Assembly (NCBI GenBank): GCA_947561715.1
Contig: OX387199.1
Span: forward strand, 19,411,001 to 19,475,000
DNA length: 64,000 nt
Origin: Ascidia mentula
Taxonomy: Eukaryota; Chordata; Ascidiacea; Phlebobranchia; Ascidiidae
Direction of reading: 5' to 3'
The position numbers and the translations under genes are program-made. This document shows, piece after piece, positions 21,423 to 32,280 of this stretch; within the stretch, counting starts at the first letter, position 1; each line of letters opens with the position of its first letter. The notes beneath the pieces were generated by a model. That model had not been told where the DNA came from. It worked only from the letters and a program-made list of their open reading frames with translations, and did not search any database.

Positions 21423-22194
21423 GTTCAAACCAACGCTTCCAGCAGCCTTGCTCGCTAATTGTTACAGAACAAGTAGGCAAAGAAATGTTCACATCAGAAC
21501 ATATGCATTCACGGTACTGTTTGAACTTTTTGTTAAAACGTCTGGTTTGAACTTTTTAGACACGTTTTTGAGCAATTGCCAGTCAGCTGGCTGATGGTTT
21601 TACCAGGCAGTGTTTTTATAACCTGTTTACAGCCTACAACTTGTTGATATGTATTCGCAGAGCATGTTAGGAAGTGCATGTTGTTTGCAGTAAAAGTTGC
21701 AAGTTCCGCATGATTTGCTGAAATTCAGCTTTCTCACAGATGAAAGACTGCACCAGGTTAGGCATGCATGGGATTAGAGATTCAACTGTATACCTGGGCG
21801 GTAACAGGTTTTAAAATTATCTTTTAGGTGTAATATCACCATTATTTAATAATCGTTATGAGCACTAATAACGGATTTACTCAAAAAAAATCAACAGACT
21901 ATCCCAACGTGCTGAAAATATTGACATGTTGCATTTATTTCAACGGTTTAAACATTATCAGTTTAAAATGGCGTGGTTAGTCCGGCTCTACAGTTACAGC
22001 TGACCTGTTCGACTTCACAGGCCGTATAGATAAGGCTAAATAAAACATGTTACTACTCGTTGCATATGGTCTCCACACAATGCAGAAATAAATTTAATTT
22101 TACTGAATGTTGCAATTGAGAAAAAAAGTTTTGATTCGTGAGAACATTAATGCATATCTAAATATTATGTATTACGTATACAGTGCATCGCAAC
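21423..22194. other. Upstream region of B4GALT, nothing recognised
   Basis: Contains the right-hand target duplication and the presumed promoter of the B4GALT gene; no clear TATA box or initiator. Confidence 0.35.
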
Positions 22195-25100
22195 ATGTCG
22201 TATGTTCGTGTCGAGTCCGGAAAAACAAGGAAAAGAAACGTGACCGCAGCATGCTTTTTATGTACACGAAAACAAATCGCACTTTTCGTGTATGTGATCA
22301 TTTTAGTGCCTGTACTTTATGGTTTGTGGGCTATTTATACGGTGAGTTTTCGCAATATTTGTATGAGTTAAGGTTCTGTCTTTTGAACATGTACTGTTTG
22401 CAGTTGGATGCTCGGCTGCACCCAATTAGGTTGGTTAAAAACCAGGGGCGGACAAAAAATTGGTCGTGCCCATTAGCTACTGGAAATAACAGAAGTGCTC
22501 AATTATTGCCAGACTGTCCAGAAGAACCTCCAAATCTTCAGGTATTTATGGTAATTTTAGTTGGTTTAATAATGACGTCATTATACGAAACTACTTTTCA
22601 GGGTAACCTTAATATCTCGTTCACTAACGACACGTTGTCCTTTGAAACCATTGCTACTGACAACCCACTAGGTGGCGAAGGAGGGCATTACAAACCACAA
22701 TTCTGCCAAGCTCGCTCTAAGGTTAGTTTTTTTCAAAGGTTTTAAGAAATGGCAGGTGGTGTTTATGCAGCAACAACTATCCTTTAACGATCAACTTTAA
22801 ATTAATTGAACCTGTCAGGCGCCATCAGTGCAGCTGGTAACTAGCAAAGAACTAGTCAGGTATCTCGCCAGAAAGAGACTTGTGGTGACTTTGCAGTCGA
22901 CGTAGAGCCGCTAGATTCCAAACTAGTCACAAACTACCGAAGAGGAACCACAGTAGATTACACTATGGCACAAGAGCTGTTTGGGATTCTGGCGGAACAA
23001 CGCCGAATTCAAAGTCACCAGAAAAGTAGAATATTCTTTTAGGTCAGGCCAGCTAGGTGCAAAACGGTCGTTAATCACCTGCTTCACTGATGAGACCCGA
23101 CAGTTTGGACAGCCGTCTACAGCTCACTGATCATTATTGGCTCATTGTTTGTATATGGATTTTCGCAACTCACAAGTTGTTTTCACAGCAAATCAAGACA
23201 CCGAGGACTTTAATGTTACTTCCCTACCGAATTGTCTGATGTATGTTTTAATAACTACAATGTATTTTTAGGTCGCCGTCATAATCCCTTACCGAAATCG
23301 TGAACAACATTTTAAATATTTTTTGCAATTTATGCTTCCTACTCTGCGGCGACAGCAATTGGACTTTAGGATATACATAATTAATCAGGTATTCAAACCA
23401 TATAAAGTTAATCTATAAGTTTGGCCAGCTTTTCGACTCAAGGGCCAGTAATAAACAAAAAAATTATCCATACAAATGTAAAGTGTACGAAGAGTGTTTA
23501 AATCACAGTAAATAAACTGACCAACATTTCCAATAATTAACGTTTGAAACTTGTAACTGAAAAGCAAAATAACGCGCACAAACTAACGTTTGGCTTCAGT
23601 ATGGAAAATGTTCTTGTAAGCGGCATTTTCAGTTCTACCAAACCCTGGGGGCCAAATTTAAGAACCTGACAGACCAAATTTGGCCCTCGGAATGTAGTTT
23701 GTCCATGTCTATTTTAAAAAATTATAAGTTTAGATAAAATATCAAAATCTGGTGTTTTTATTTCTGATATATACATTTCGCCTACAATTAAGCAACATCA
23801 GTATCACTTATTTACATATAAATTAGAAAAAAATTATCCAGGAATAAGTAATACTAATTATGCCGAATTGTACCAGATGAATATAAACATGGTTTCTGTT
23901 TTACAGTTTGGAAGTGGGAAGTTCAACAGAGCCAAGCTTATGAACATTGGATTCGCTGAAGCGCTCGAAGATTATGACTTCGAGTGCTTCGTATTTCATG
24001 ATGTTGACTTAATCTTAGAGAATGACAAGTGCCTGTATACCTGCCCTCCCAGTCCAAGACACTTGTCCGTTGCTGTTGACAAGTTCAAATACAATGCAAA
24101 CAATGCAAGGTTTGGTAAGTTATCCACCCAGACTTTGTGCAAAAAAACATAATTATAATTGTGAGCTGCAGACAACAGTACACAATGTTTCACTTTGTGT
24201 TACTTTTTGGTCAACCTCTATCCGTTGGGTACCAAACAACAGAGACGAACCACCGTGGAGAGCACTATGGCCAAACGACTGCTTAATAATCGGCAGTGCT
24301 TCCGGCTCGGGTTTCACTCAAAATCATACATATGCATAAGAGCCATAACAAACATTGAAAGCTGCAGACAGTGGTGCGTGCACACGATGGTTCGGGTCTG
24401 TTGTTTGGTGCCTATACTGAACTACTGTCTGCAAATCTCAATAGGCAATTCTAGTGGTATTTTATCGTTTGTTTTACAAATAGTGGTGCATTAACACATA
24501 AACATTGCCACGATATTTTACAGGTGGCGTTACTGCAATGACGAAATGTCAGTTTTTGGAGGTGAACGGGTATCCAAACTCTTTCTGGGGGTGGGGCGGA
24601 GAGGACGAGAGCATTTGCCAACGGATCGAAGCCGTGGGAATGAAAGTTATTAAATATTCCGTCGACATTGCGCGGTTTGTCAACTTTGTATCCACAATTT
24701 CAATGAGATTTGGATGATACTCGTCGTCAGTTGTGCATTTATTGTTCGGTTACCCTTTTTAGTTACAAGATGATATCTCATGAACGGGATAGCGCCAACG
24801 AAGCTAATCCCGAAAGATTCAAAATGATGGAATTAACTAAGCAGATGATGCGAGAGGATGGATTGAACAACCTTAACTATACAGTAAGTTAAACAACGCC
24901 AAGTAAACCGCTACCAGGCGTAGTATTTAGTCAATTTTAAACATTCTGGTGAAGGAAACTATTGATTTGATCTACCTTTCTGACGTCATGCAACACACTT
25001 TGCCCTGTAGAAGGTCGGTTGTATGACGACCGAAACGTGAAACAATTAACAAGTTTCCTTTACTGGAAGCGCTTTATAATTGACAAAGGCCAACTGTTTT

Positions 25101-25686
25101 TTACACAAACCCCAAGGATTAAAATAAGATCATTACTATCAGTTGAATTTGTTCGTTTCAAAAGTAACAAAGGAAAGATTAAAAGAACTGATTCCGCCTT
25201 CCGGTTACACACAGCACCATCCTCATTGGGATGTTTTTCATCGCTTTTCTCACTTAATACGTTTTAATATAATATTGCTGCCGCGCTCATGACTGTTTGG
25301 ACTGAGAGAAGTTGACTTTCTCAAGACTTATAAAACCTGTTTGGATTTTTTTGTCCGTTTCGTACAAGAAACTAAGCGGTTTGATACTCTTTAAGAAGAG
25401 GTTGTGTTTGGAAAAATACACAGCTTTTGCGAGTATTTCTCGCATCATCCGTTGTAAATGAATGCCAAACCAGGATATTTCAGTTCAAAGAAACAAGACT
25501 GATACGGCACATTTGATAAGCGAATTAAGTTATTATTAATGACATGTTGGGAGATTATTGTGCATAAAACCTTTCCCATTTCCCTCCAAAAAAATCAAAA
25601 CCGTATACTTTTATTTGCAGCTTGTATCACGTGATTTGCATGCAACATACACAAACATCACAGTGGACGTATTTGCTCCAAACTAA
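22195..25686 (+). CDS. B4GALT: Beta-1,4-galactosyltransferase
   Basis: A Golgi type II enzyme that transfers galactose from UDP-Gal to GlcNAc-type acceptors in a beta-1,4 link (GT7 family). Eight exons: 22195-22341, 22404-22541, 22602-22721, 23272-23388, 23907-24114, 24524-24674, 24763-24883 and 25621-25686 (355 aa). All junctions are GT-AG with matching phase. A cytoplasmic tail and anchor (QIALFVYVIILVPVLYGLW) open the protein. Family landmarks follow: VAVIIPYRNREQH, the metal-binding DxD in FHDVDLI (Asp206/208), FGGVTAMTK, the acceptor/donor motif NSFWGWGGEDE (265-272), and YKMISHERDSANEANPERF near the end. Length and layout are usual for the family. Which vertebrate B4GALT it matches cannot be settled here. 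The 60-nt second intron is stop-free and in frame. Confidence 0.95.
23080..23126 (+). repeat. Decayed hammerhead motif (family b)
   Basis: CTGATGA (23087-23093) and the left half of stem II (GACC) are intact, but GGTCGAAAC is altered to GTTTGGAC. The flank GTCTACAGCTCAC matches the 3' end of the copy at 3406. It lies in the third intron of B4GALT. Confidence 0.5.
23762..23809 (-). repeat. Decayed Penelope-type hammerhead motif
   Basis: Minus strand ATACTGATGTTGC - loop - GGCGAAATGTATATATCAG follows the layout of the motif at 17257. The core reads CTGATGT, so it is probably dead. It lies in the fourth intron of B4GALT. Confidence 0.45.
25415..25460 (-). repeat. Decayed Penelope-type hammerhead motif
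   Basis: Minus strand CGGATGATGCGAG, loop AAATA, CTCGCAAAAG. Stem II is a perfect 5-bp helix, but the core (CGGATGA) and the GAAA (AAAA) are both altered. It lies in the last intron of B4GALT. Confidence 0.35.
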
Positions 25687-27352
25687 TCGACACTTGGTGC
25701 GCTACGGAGCATGTTCGCAAGTGAAGGTGCTTGGATACCGAAATAAGGTGCACTGGCATCGCTGTCGAGGCATGCGATAGCTTGTAACACTCATGCGTTA
25801 GACACCAAAATCGACCAAGAACTTTATTTAGGATTTTGAGTTGTGTTTTTGCTATGTAGATGCAATAATGTACCGCCTAAATGAATTTGTCCATTTATAT
25901 TGTGGTGCTGTCGGGCATGTTGCAATATCTGATACTTCGTGGACAACAAAATAAAATCGGTTGAATAAAATCAACGTTTTAAGTCTGCCGGAAGTTCAGT
26001 TCAGATTTTTATTTTTTACACTTGCTACAACAAATTATGTCAATAAAAGGGTTTTGTGGCAATATTATATTTATCAACGTTTCGGTGGCTATGCAGTCTT
26101 TATCGAACCTTTCGTATTGTTCGGATCATGTATGGCGTTGATTTTAACGCCACGAATGGCAGTGTCGTGCATTTACTTTTTCCCCAATTTTGGGAGTGTG
26201 GTTCTGTAAGTTTTGTTGAAAAATACAAAACAATAAAACGTATGATAAGATTTGAACGTACTTTGCTATGCATGTCAAAAATTTCTGGTGTTTTCTGCTT
26301 TGTTATCTTTTATGCTGCTTTTTCTTTATGACGTTTCTTTCGTAGTGTTTCTGCCTGGCGTTTTCCTGCGTATCTAGACGGAGGTTTTGGGAGGATAAAA
26401 AAAGCGAGTCTGCGTTTCACTGGGCTATATATCAGATCAGAGAAGAAAACGTTCGCAATGAACAAGTGAGGAGAAATTCCATCCAAGAAGTTTAAAACCA
26501 AATCTGCCATGCAAACGCAAGCTTGTATGTTTAAAAAACTCGGTTTCACAGTCCCGACAGGCGCGTTCATTTCCTCTCTGACTGTTGTTCACTTTTGCAA
26601 GTGCTATGTCTGGCATTCTTTTCTACGTGCTTGCAACGAAACTGCTAAAACGGGAAAAGTTGAAGCATAAACCGCATTGACGTGTAACTTGCCGTTTTCT
26701 CTGCCACAACGTTTTTATCGAGCAGCTTGTATGAGCCCGCATGACCTGGTCCAAGAACGTTATGAAAAGACACTGTTATAGGCACTAAAAAGACTGGATG
26801 GGAAAGTCGAAGACAGACGCGCAACTTAGGTCAGGACCAGAAAGCAATCTACATTGAAATAAACGCTTTGTAAATTCTCAAAAAGTAACTGATTATTGTT
26901 GTTTCTGATTGATCGTCGTCTTATGTACAAATAACAATGGATAGTCTCAAGGTTTCCAGTTCTTTGTTAAACATATGTACAACGTTTTGTTAACGTTCAG
27001 CACAGTTTTAATTCTGTACACCAACCACCAAATCTACAATAACGTGTATTACATTTACACATGACCACTAATCATTAATCCGTTGAACCAACACACAAAA
27101 CATTTGTTGGCGAACAACAGTGCGTTGAATTTCCCAGGGCTTTGCTGGCAAATTAATGCGTAAATATGGACAAATGCGTAATATACAATGGAAGAAAAAG
27201 GTTGAAACAATTGCGACATGAAATAAACTTCAGCTGGTGAACACGACATGATACACGATCAGTGATAATAACGAATCAATTAATATTTTTAATCGTGTTC
27301 AGAAACAGGTAAACATTTCGCTTTAAATTATCCTGGTGCTGGTAAGGAGTGT
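25687..27352. other. Intergenic between B4GALT and STAND copy 2
   Basis: AATAAA hexamers near 25948 and 25964 probably serve B4GALT. Otherwise nothing is recognised. Confidence 0.4.
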
Positions 27353-30300
27353 TCAAACAGCATCCCCTGGTTCTTCGCGTAAGTCCAATGTTGTTGTCTT
27401 GCAGACATGGGGTACAGAATCCGACGGCACCTGCTGCAGTTGACTAACGATACCCGTCAGTTTTTCTACAAGATTGCTTGAAATTGACTTTTGCTGTTCC
27501 AAAGCCTTTTGACAGTGTACTCTGCTCCTTTCCGCATGACTAGTAAGCTTTCCACACACTACTGCCCTCGCGTGGTTGTAACAAGCCCATGGAAACGAAG
27601 TGGTGACCTCAGGGGGACGTTCAAGTCTTTCGTTGTTTAAAGCGTTTTCAAACGCATCCTCGGCTTTACTGTAATCTTTTTTTGAGGCCCAGTATTTCCC
27701 ACAATATACCAAACACTTTGGGGAAACCACCCACTCGTCGATATGTTTAACAGCAAGTTCGTGCAAGCGTTGACATTCGTCGTCTGCTTCGCTGTGATTG
27801 AAATCTTCTCCAGGACAAAGAGAGATAAGTTTCGTGTTAATTCTCACCACAGATCGCCTGTGACGCATAAAATCCAAGTCATCCGATCTCATTGTTTTGA
27901 AAATTCCATGCTCGGAAAAACTATTTTGACCTCCAACTTCTCCAAGGAGGTGATTTAGAACGAATTTCTTATTAAGTTGAAGAAAATGTTTTTGTTTTTC
28001 TGCTGGCAATGTTTTCCAACCTTTAAGCCCAATGCTGACCAAACTTTCGGCTGCCAGGCGAAAAAACAGAGGAGAAACCTTCACTCTTTGCAAAACTTCC
28101 TCGCAAATCTCGAGCGATAATTTCGAATACCATGCAAATTTCTTCATGATATCTGAAGTGATATTCCCGTAATGATGTTCTATAAGTCGACTCATAACAT
28201 ACAAAACTGAAGCCACGCGTTCTGCGAAATACGATTCAAACAGAACTTTGCTTTCTAAAAACGGTTGGAGCTTGTCTCTTCTAAACTTGTTTATCTTTTT
28301 GGGGTGCAAAGGCAATATGCTATCAACACCTTCCTGTAGATATTCCACAACATCCGGCTGCGATTCCTTCTTGTAATACTTCAACATGTATTCCGCGGGA
28401 TGCAACACAATTGTGATGTAGCTTTCAATGTCAAATTTCTGTTGCTCAAGTTTTTTTCCCGCTTCAATGCATTTACTCACAATACTTTGAGTAAGAAGGT
28501 GTACGTTTTCATCTGTCTCCCACTGAGTCAGAAAATCGTGCGACATTTCACTGCCAGTTAGACTTCCCACTACATCCAGCCAACTCTTAATAGATTGCCG
28601 GAGAAATTGTTCTGCTTCAGATATATTTTCATCAGGCTTTTGATGGGCATCAAGTACAACTCCCATAACTTCATAAATATGACAAAAACACAATCGAATT
28701 AGTAGACAACTATTGTTTGTTTCATGACGTAGAAGAGCTCGCATATGAGGCACCATTTCTATCATAAACTCGTTGACCTTTGGCTTGCTCAAATTCGTTT
28801 GTACAACGCTTGCCAGGGCTTTGGTGGCGACGTAAAAAACTCTTTTATTGTTTTGTGTTTTTAGATTGACAGCATCGAATACCAGCTCGTGAAAAGTAAC
28901 TCTTTTGTCATTTAGATCATCTCCGGTAACTTTGCACAAACTAGAGTCTGTCAACTTTGAAATAAGGTCGTCTGTCACTGTTTTGACATGATATTCGTCC
29001 GTTTGGCTTTCCTCCAAGTAGTGCAAGACCCTGTATATACATCGTAATGGTATATTTCCGTGGTGGAAGCAAGCAAGAGAACAAACGGCTTCCCAAATTC
29101 TTTCTTCGTTTTCGTCAGCCTTTTGCGGTTCCAGGAGCATCAAAATAGCTTTGAAAACATGGGGTTGTTTGATCTTTTTTTCCTCTCTTTTTATAACACT
29201 GAGAATACACGCCTTGTGACGTTCTTCGTATTCCTGGAAAGTTATAGACGGTGTTTTTGCAGCTCTTACAGCATATAAACCCAATGGATTCCCCTTTAAC
29301 CTTTTCCAGATACGGCATGCTGCTTTGAATTCTCCTTCAGTGCCATCAGTAACTTTAAGGAGCTGTAAGCCTTCATTCTTGGTAAGACCTTCTAACGGGT
29401 GCAATAAAAAACAGGTCGAATGTATCATGTCACACGTGCTTTTGTACCTGGACGTGATGTACACGTGAAACTTTTTGCTTCTTGTCTGGAAATCCACAAC
29501 GCATGATAAAAAATCTGTCAAAAACTCCCTATCGTTTTCACTTGGATCTTCAACCACGATAAGAATAGGATATGGAGACAGTGCTAAAAGTTGCACAAAC
29601 TGAGTGTTTCTATTTTGTTTTAAGTTTTCCAAAGCCGTTTCCATTACACCACCCATATTAGTCAACATACCGTTTTTACCCATAGAGTCCAGTAGTGTTT
29701 CCAGTTGATCTTTAATAACGTGATGCTTGTCGCTGCACTGAATGTGCCATTTTATTATACATCTGTGCTCTTCGTAAGGAAATTTAGCACCCAGCTTACG
29801 AACTATTTCGGACTTTCCCATACCGGGCAACCCCTGTAGGTGCAGCACCGAAACTATTTTGTTTTCTTGACTTAGTTTTGCATTGAAGTATTCTGCACTC
29901 TCAATGAATCGTTGGTTGGGTTTACCGACGTTGTCAATGGGGACAGGCTCGATGTCACGTGAAGTACCTTGATGAAAAAAACATCATACGCTGCAAGTTT
30001 TTGTTTTTGTGGAAACTCCCTCTTGAATTTGATTGTTCATACATAAAAACTAAAACAAACAATTACCGGGTTCATTCCATCCTGGTGCGATTTGAGGACA
30101 GAATAAAACTGAATCCTTGATGGTCACCGTCGTTGCCACTGTAAACAAGTGGATATATAGGCACTTAATTTATTTGCACGAAATTGGTTTGTATGTAATC
30201 AAAATTTTTTTCGTGTAAATAAACATCAATTAAAAATAAAAATACCATGTTCGTTACCGCCTCTCTCACCGCTTGGGCCAATTTGAGAAGAGGTGATGTT

Positions 30301-30515
30301 GGAATTTGTAATGTGTATTTCTGTTCCAACTGAAACAAACAAAGGTAAAATTATTTTGGGCATCGACATACGTACACTAATCTTGTGGTAATGCTTTCCA
30401 ATATACTGTTTTATTTATTCCGATTTCTGCTTCTGATTTTACTGCACGGTAACCAGTACCCCTAAAAACATTTGTTTATATCACTAAGCAGCCACTTACC
30501 CTGTTGAGAACTCAT
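27353..30515 (-). CDS. STAND (NB-ARC-like) NTPase with TPR-like tail, copy 2
   Basis: Four exons in gene order: 30515-30500 (MSSQQ), 30329-30246, 30138-30067 and 29967-27353 (928 aa). Every intron is phase 1, so the small exons can be added or lost without a frameshift. Exons 2 and 3 each carry the beta-prone motif: TEIHITNSNITSSQIGPSG and TTVTIKDSVLFCPQIAPG. The last exon starts with a conserved lead-in (VPIDNVGKPNQRFIES). Next are Walker A GLPGMGKSEIVRKL (Lys about 109), Walker B YPILIVVEDP, an ARC region with NEGLQLLKV and LKGNPLGLYAV, and a helical middle. The tail is TPR-like, with YCGKYWASKKDYSKAEDAFE and SFPWACYNHARAVV. It is a likely oligomerising switch of the innate-immune type, with no classical death-fold effector. 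It is closely related to the copy at 32281, which faces the other way. Confidence 0.88.
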
Positions 30516-32280
30516 TTTGCCTCCGGTGACAGCAGTGCTTCCGCAGCAGAACTCGATATTTTACGATTCACAGGCTTTTGTCGGTGGAGCTGCGCGCAGT
30601 GCAAGCAGTCCTATACAAGCAAAAGTCGTTCGGCTATTCAGGATTGAACCATGAGACTATACTGCATGACGTTATAAGCTCTTTAAATTAAACGCAAAGC
30701 ACGCATAAGAGCAAAGTTCAAGGTAATATTTCCAGTGTAGTGTTTGCACAGTGCTTCATACGCATTGTAAATAGGCATTTGATAAGCGGCAAAGGTATAC
30801 CTTGGCTGTAAATTTAAACCAGGACAGGTTAAGTGTTTTTTAAGATAAAACTTTGGAAGTTCGTTACATTCCAAAAGCATAAATGAAATAATATTTTTAA
30901 ATACACCTTTGTTAGATAAACCCATAAACTAAAGTCGCAACACAAAAAGCCTGGCACTCTGTCGATTATTGCTGTTTACCTTGTGATATTTACTATGACA
31001 CTTCAACCTGGCTGGAACAAATTATTAATGCTGTTCACCCGACAGCACATGATCAGAGGTTAATAATTACTCGCCATGTTCAATTTGAAGGTTACACTGA
31101 TGTGTATGCTGATGTTTTAAAATGCCTCACAACAAATATACTACATATCTCCGATTAAAAACACAAAAGTGTTTTCTGCTTAAACAACAGCAAGTACAAA
31201 AACCATTTAATTGCAATACATCTAAACTGTTTTAAGACACTTGGAGAGTGTGGTATGATTACATATAGCGCTTCATGGGAGTAGCAAAAAAACACGGCAT
31301 CGCACTGAAAAGTGGGGGTGGTAGCAGCACAGACGGAATTATCCCTACACGCAAAACACGGACCAAACGTTTTGGGCTCAACCGAACCGCAACAAGTGGC
31401 AAGCGTGAGAAGTCGGGAAATACCACTACACCCAGGTCAAAACTTTTCGAAAACTTGATCCACGAATAAGTCTGTGATTAATAGTAATCTGTGCGAATTT
31501 TAATTGTTAGGTGTAAACAGGGAAACCAGCACCTGTTATTTATGGTCATGTATTTGAATTGAAATACTACACAATCGTAGCGTTAAATATTCGCACAGAT
31601 TTCTATGTTCCATAGGCTTATATGTGGATCAAGTTTGGCGAAAAATTTGTGACCGGGTGTAACAGTATCTTCCTGAAGTCTGCGAAGAAGGTTAAAAAAA
31701 GGAAAAAGGCACTTCCTATTTTTTCCCACATCTCTCGTACTGTAGCGAAAAAACATGTTGTAATATCATTCCCTCTGACATTGGTAGGTCATTGCATAAT
31801 GCAACATATGAAATGAAATACAAGATATAAAACGCAATATATCACGCAGAGCTCTACACTTTTTCCACCTTCGTTGCAATGAGAAAGTTCAAAGCTTGGT
31901 CGCGCGTGCTGGTGTTGAAATATTATCCTGCGCTTTGTTGACTAACAAAAGTCATTTGTTCCTCGTTCCAAACCCATCAGCGGACAAAAAGAAACCGAAG
32001 CGCCTGTTTTTGTTAGGTTCCATCCAAGAGCATATTTCAAGGCGGAAATGTTGTTTCGTCGGGCTACCTCTGCCTTCGATATTGCGCTTAATGAAGTTTG
32101 CAAGCAACCTATTGGGCTCCGGCAAACATTGTCCCGAACTGTCGCAAACCGGAATTAGTAATTTGAAAACTTTCGGAAGTTTCAGGTTGAAGTCACTGAC
32201 GTCGTCGAAAAATCAATTTCGTCTACACTGGCAACAGTTTCTTATTCAAGTAGAATCATACCGAAATCAGCTGATACGGA
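30516..32280. promoter_or_regulatory. Shared 5' region of the divergent STAND gene pair
   Basis: About 1.8 kb separates the two start codons (30515 minus, 32281 plus) and must contain both promoters. I see no clear TATA pair. The small frames at 31275 and 31622 have no domain features. Confidence 0.4.

Noticed and set aside
22107..22745. A 212-codon open frame covering B4GALT exons 2 and 3 and the intron between them
   Set aside because: It arises because the 60-nt intron is stop-free. Canonical GT-AG junctions and the family alignment place the boundaries at 22541 and 22602, and the anchor exon starts in another frame at 22195.
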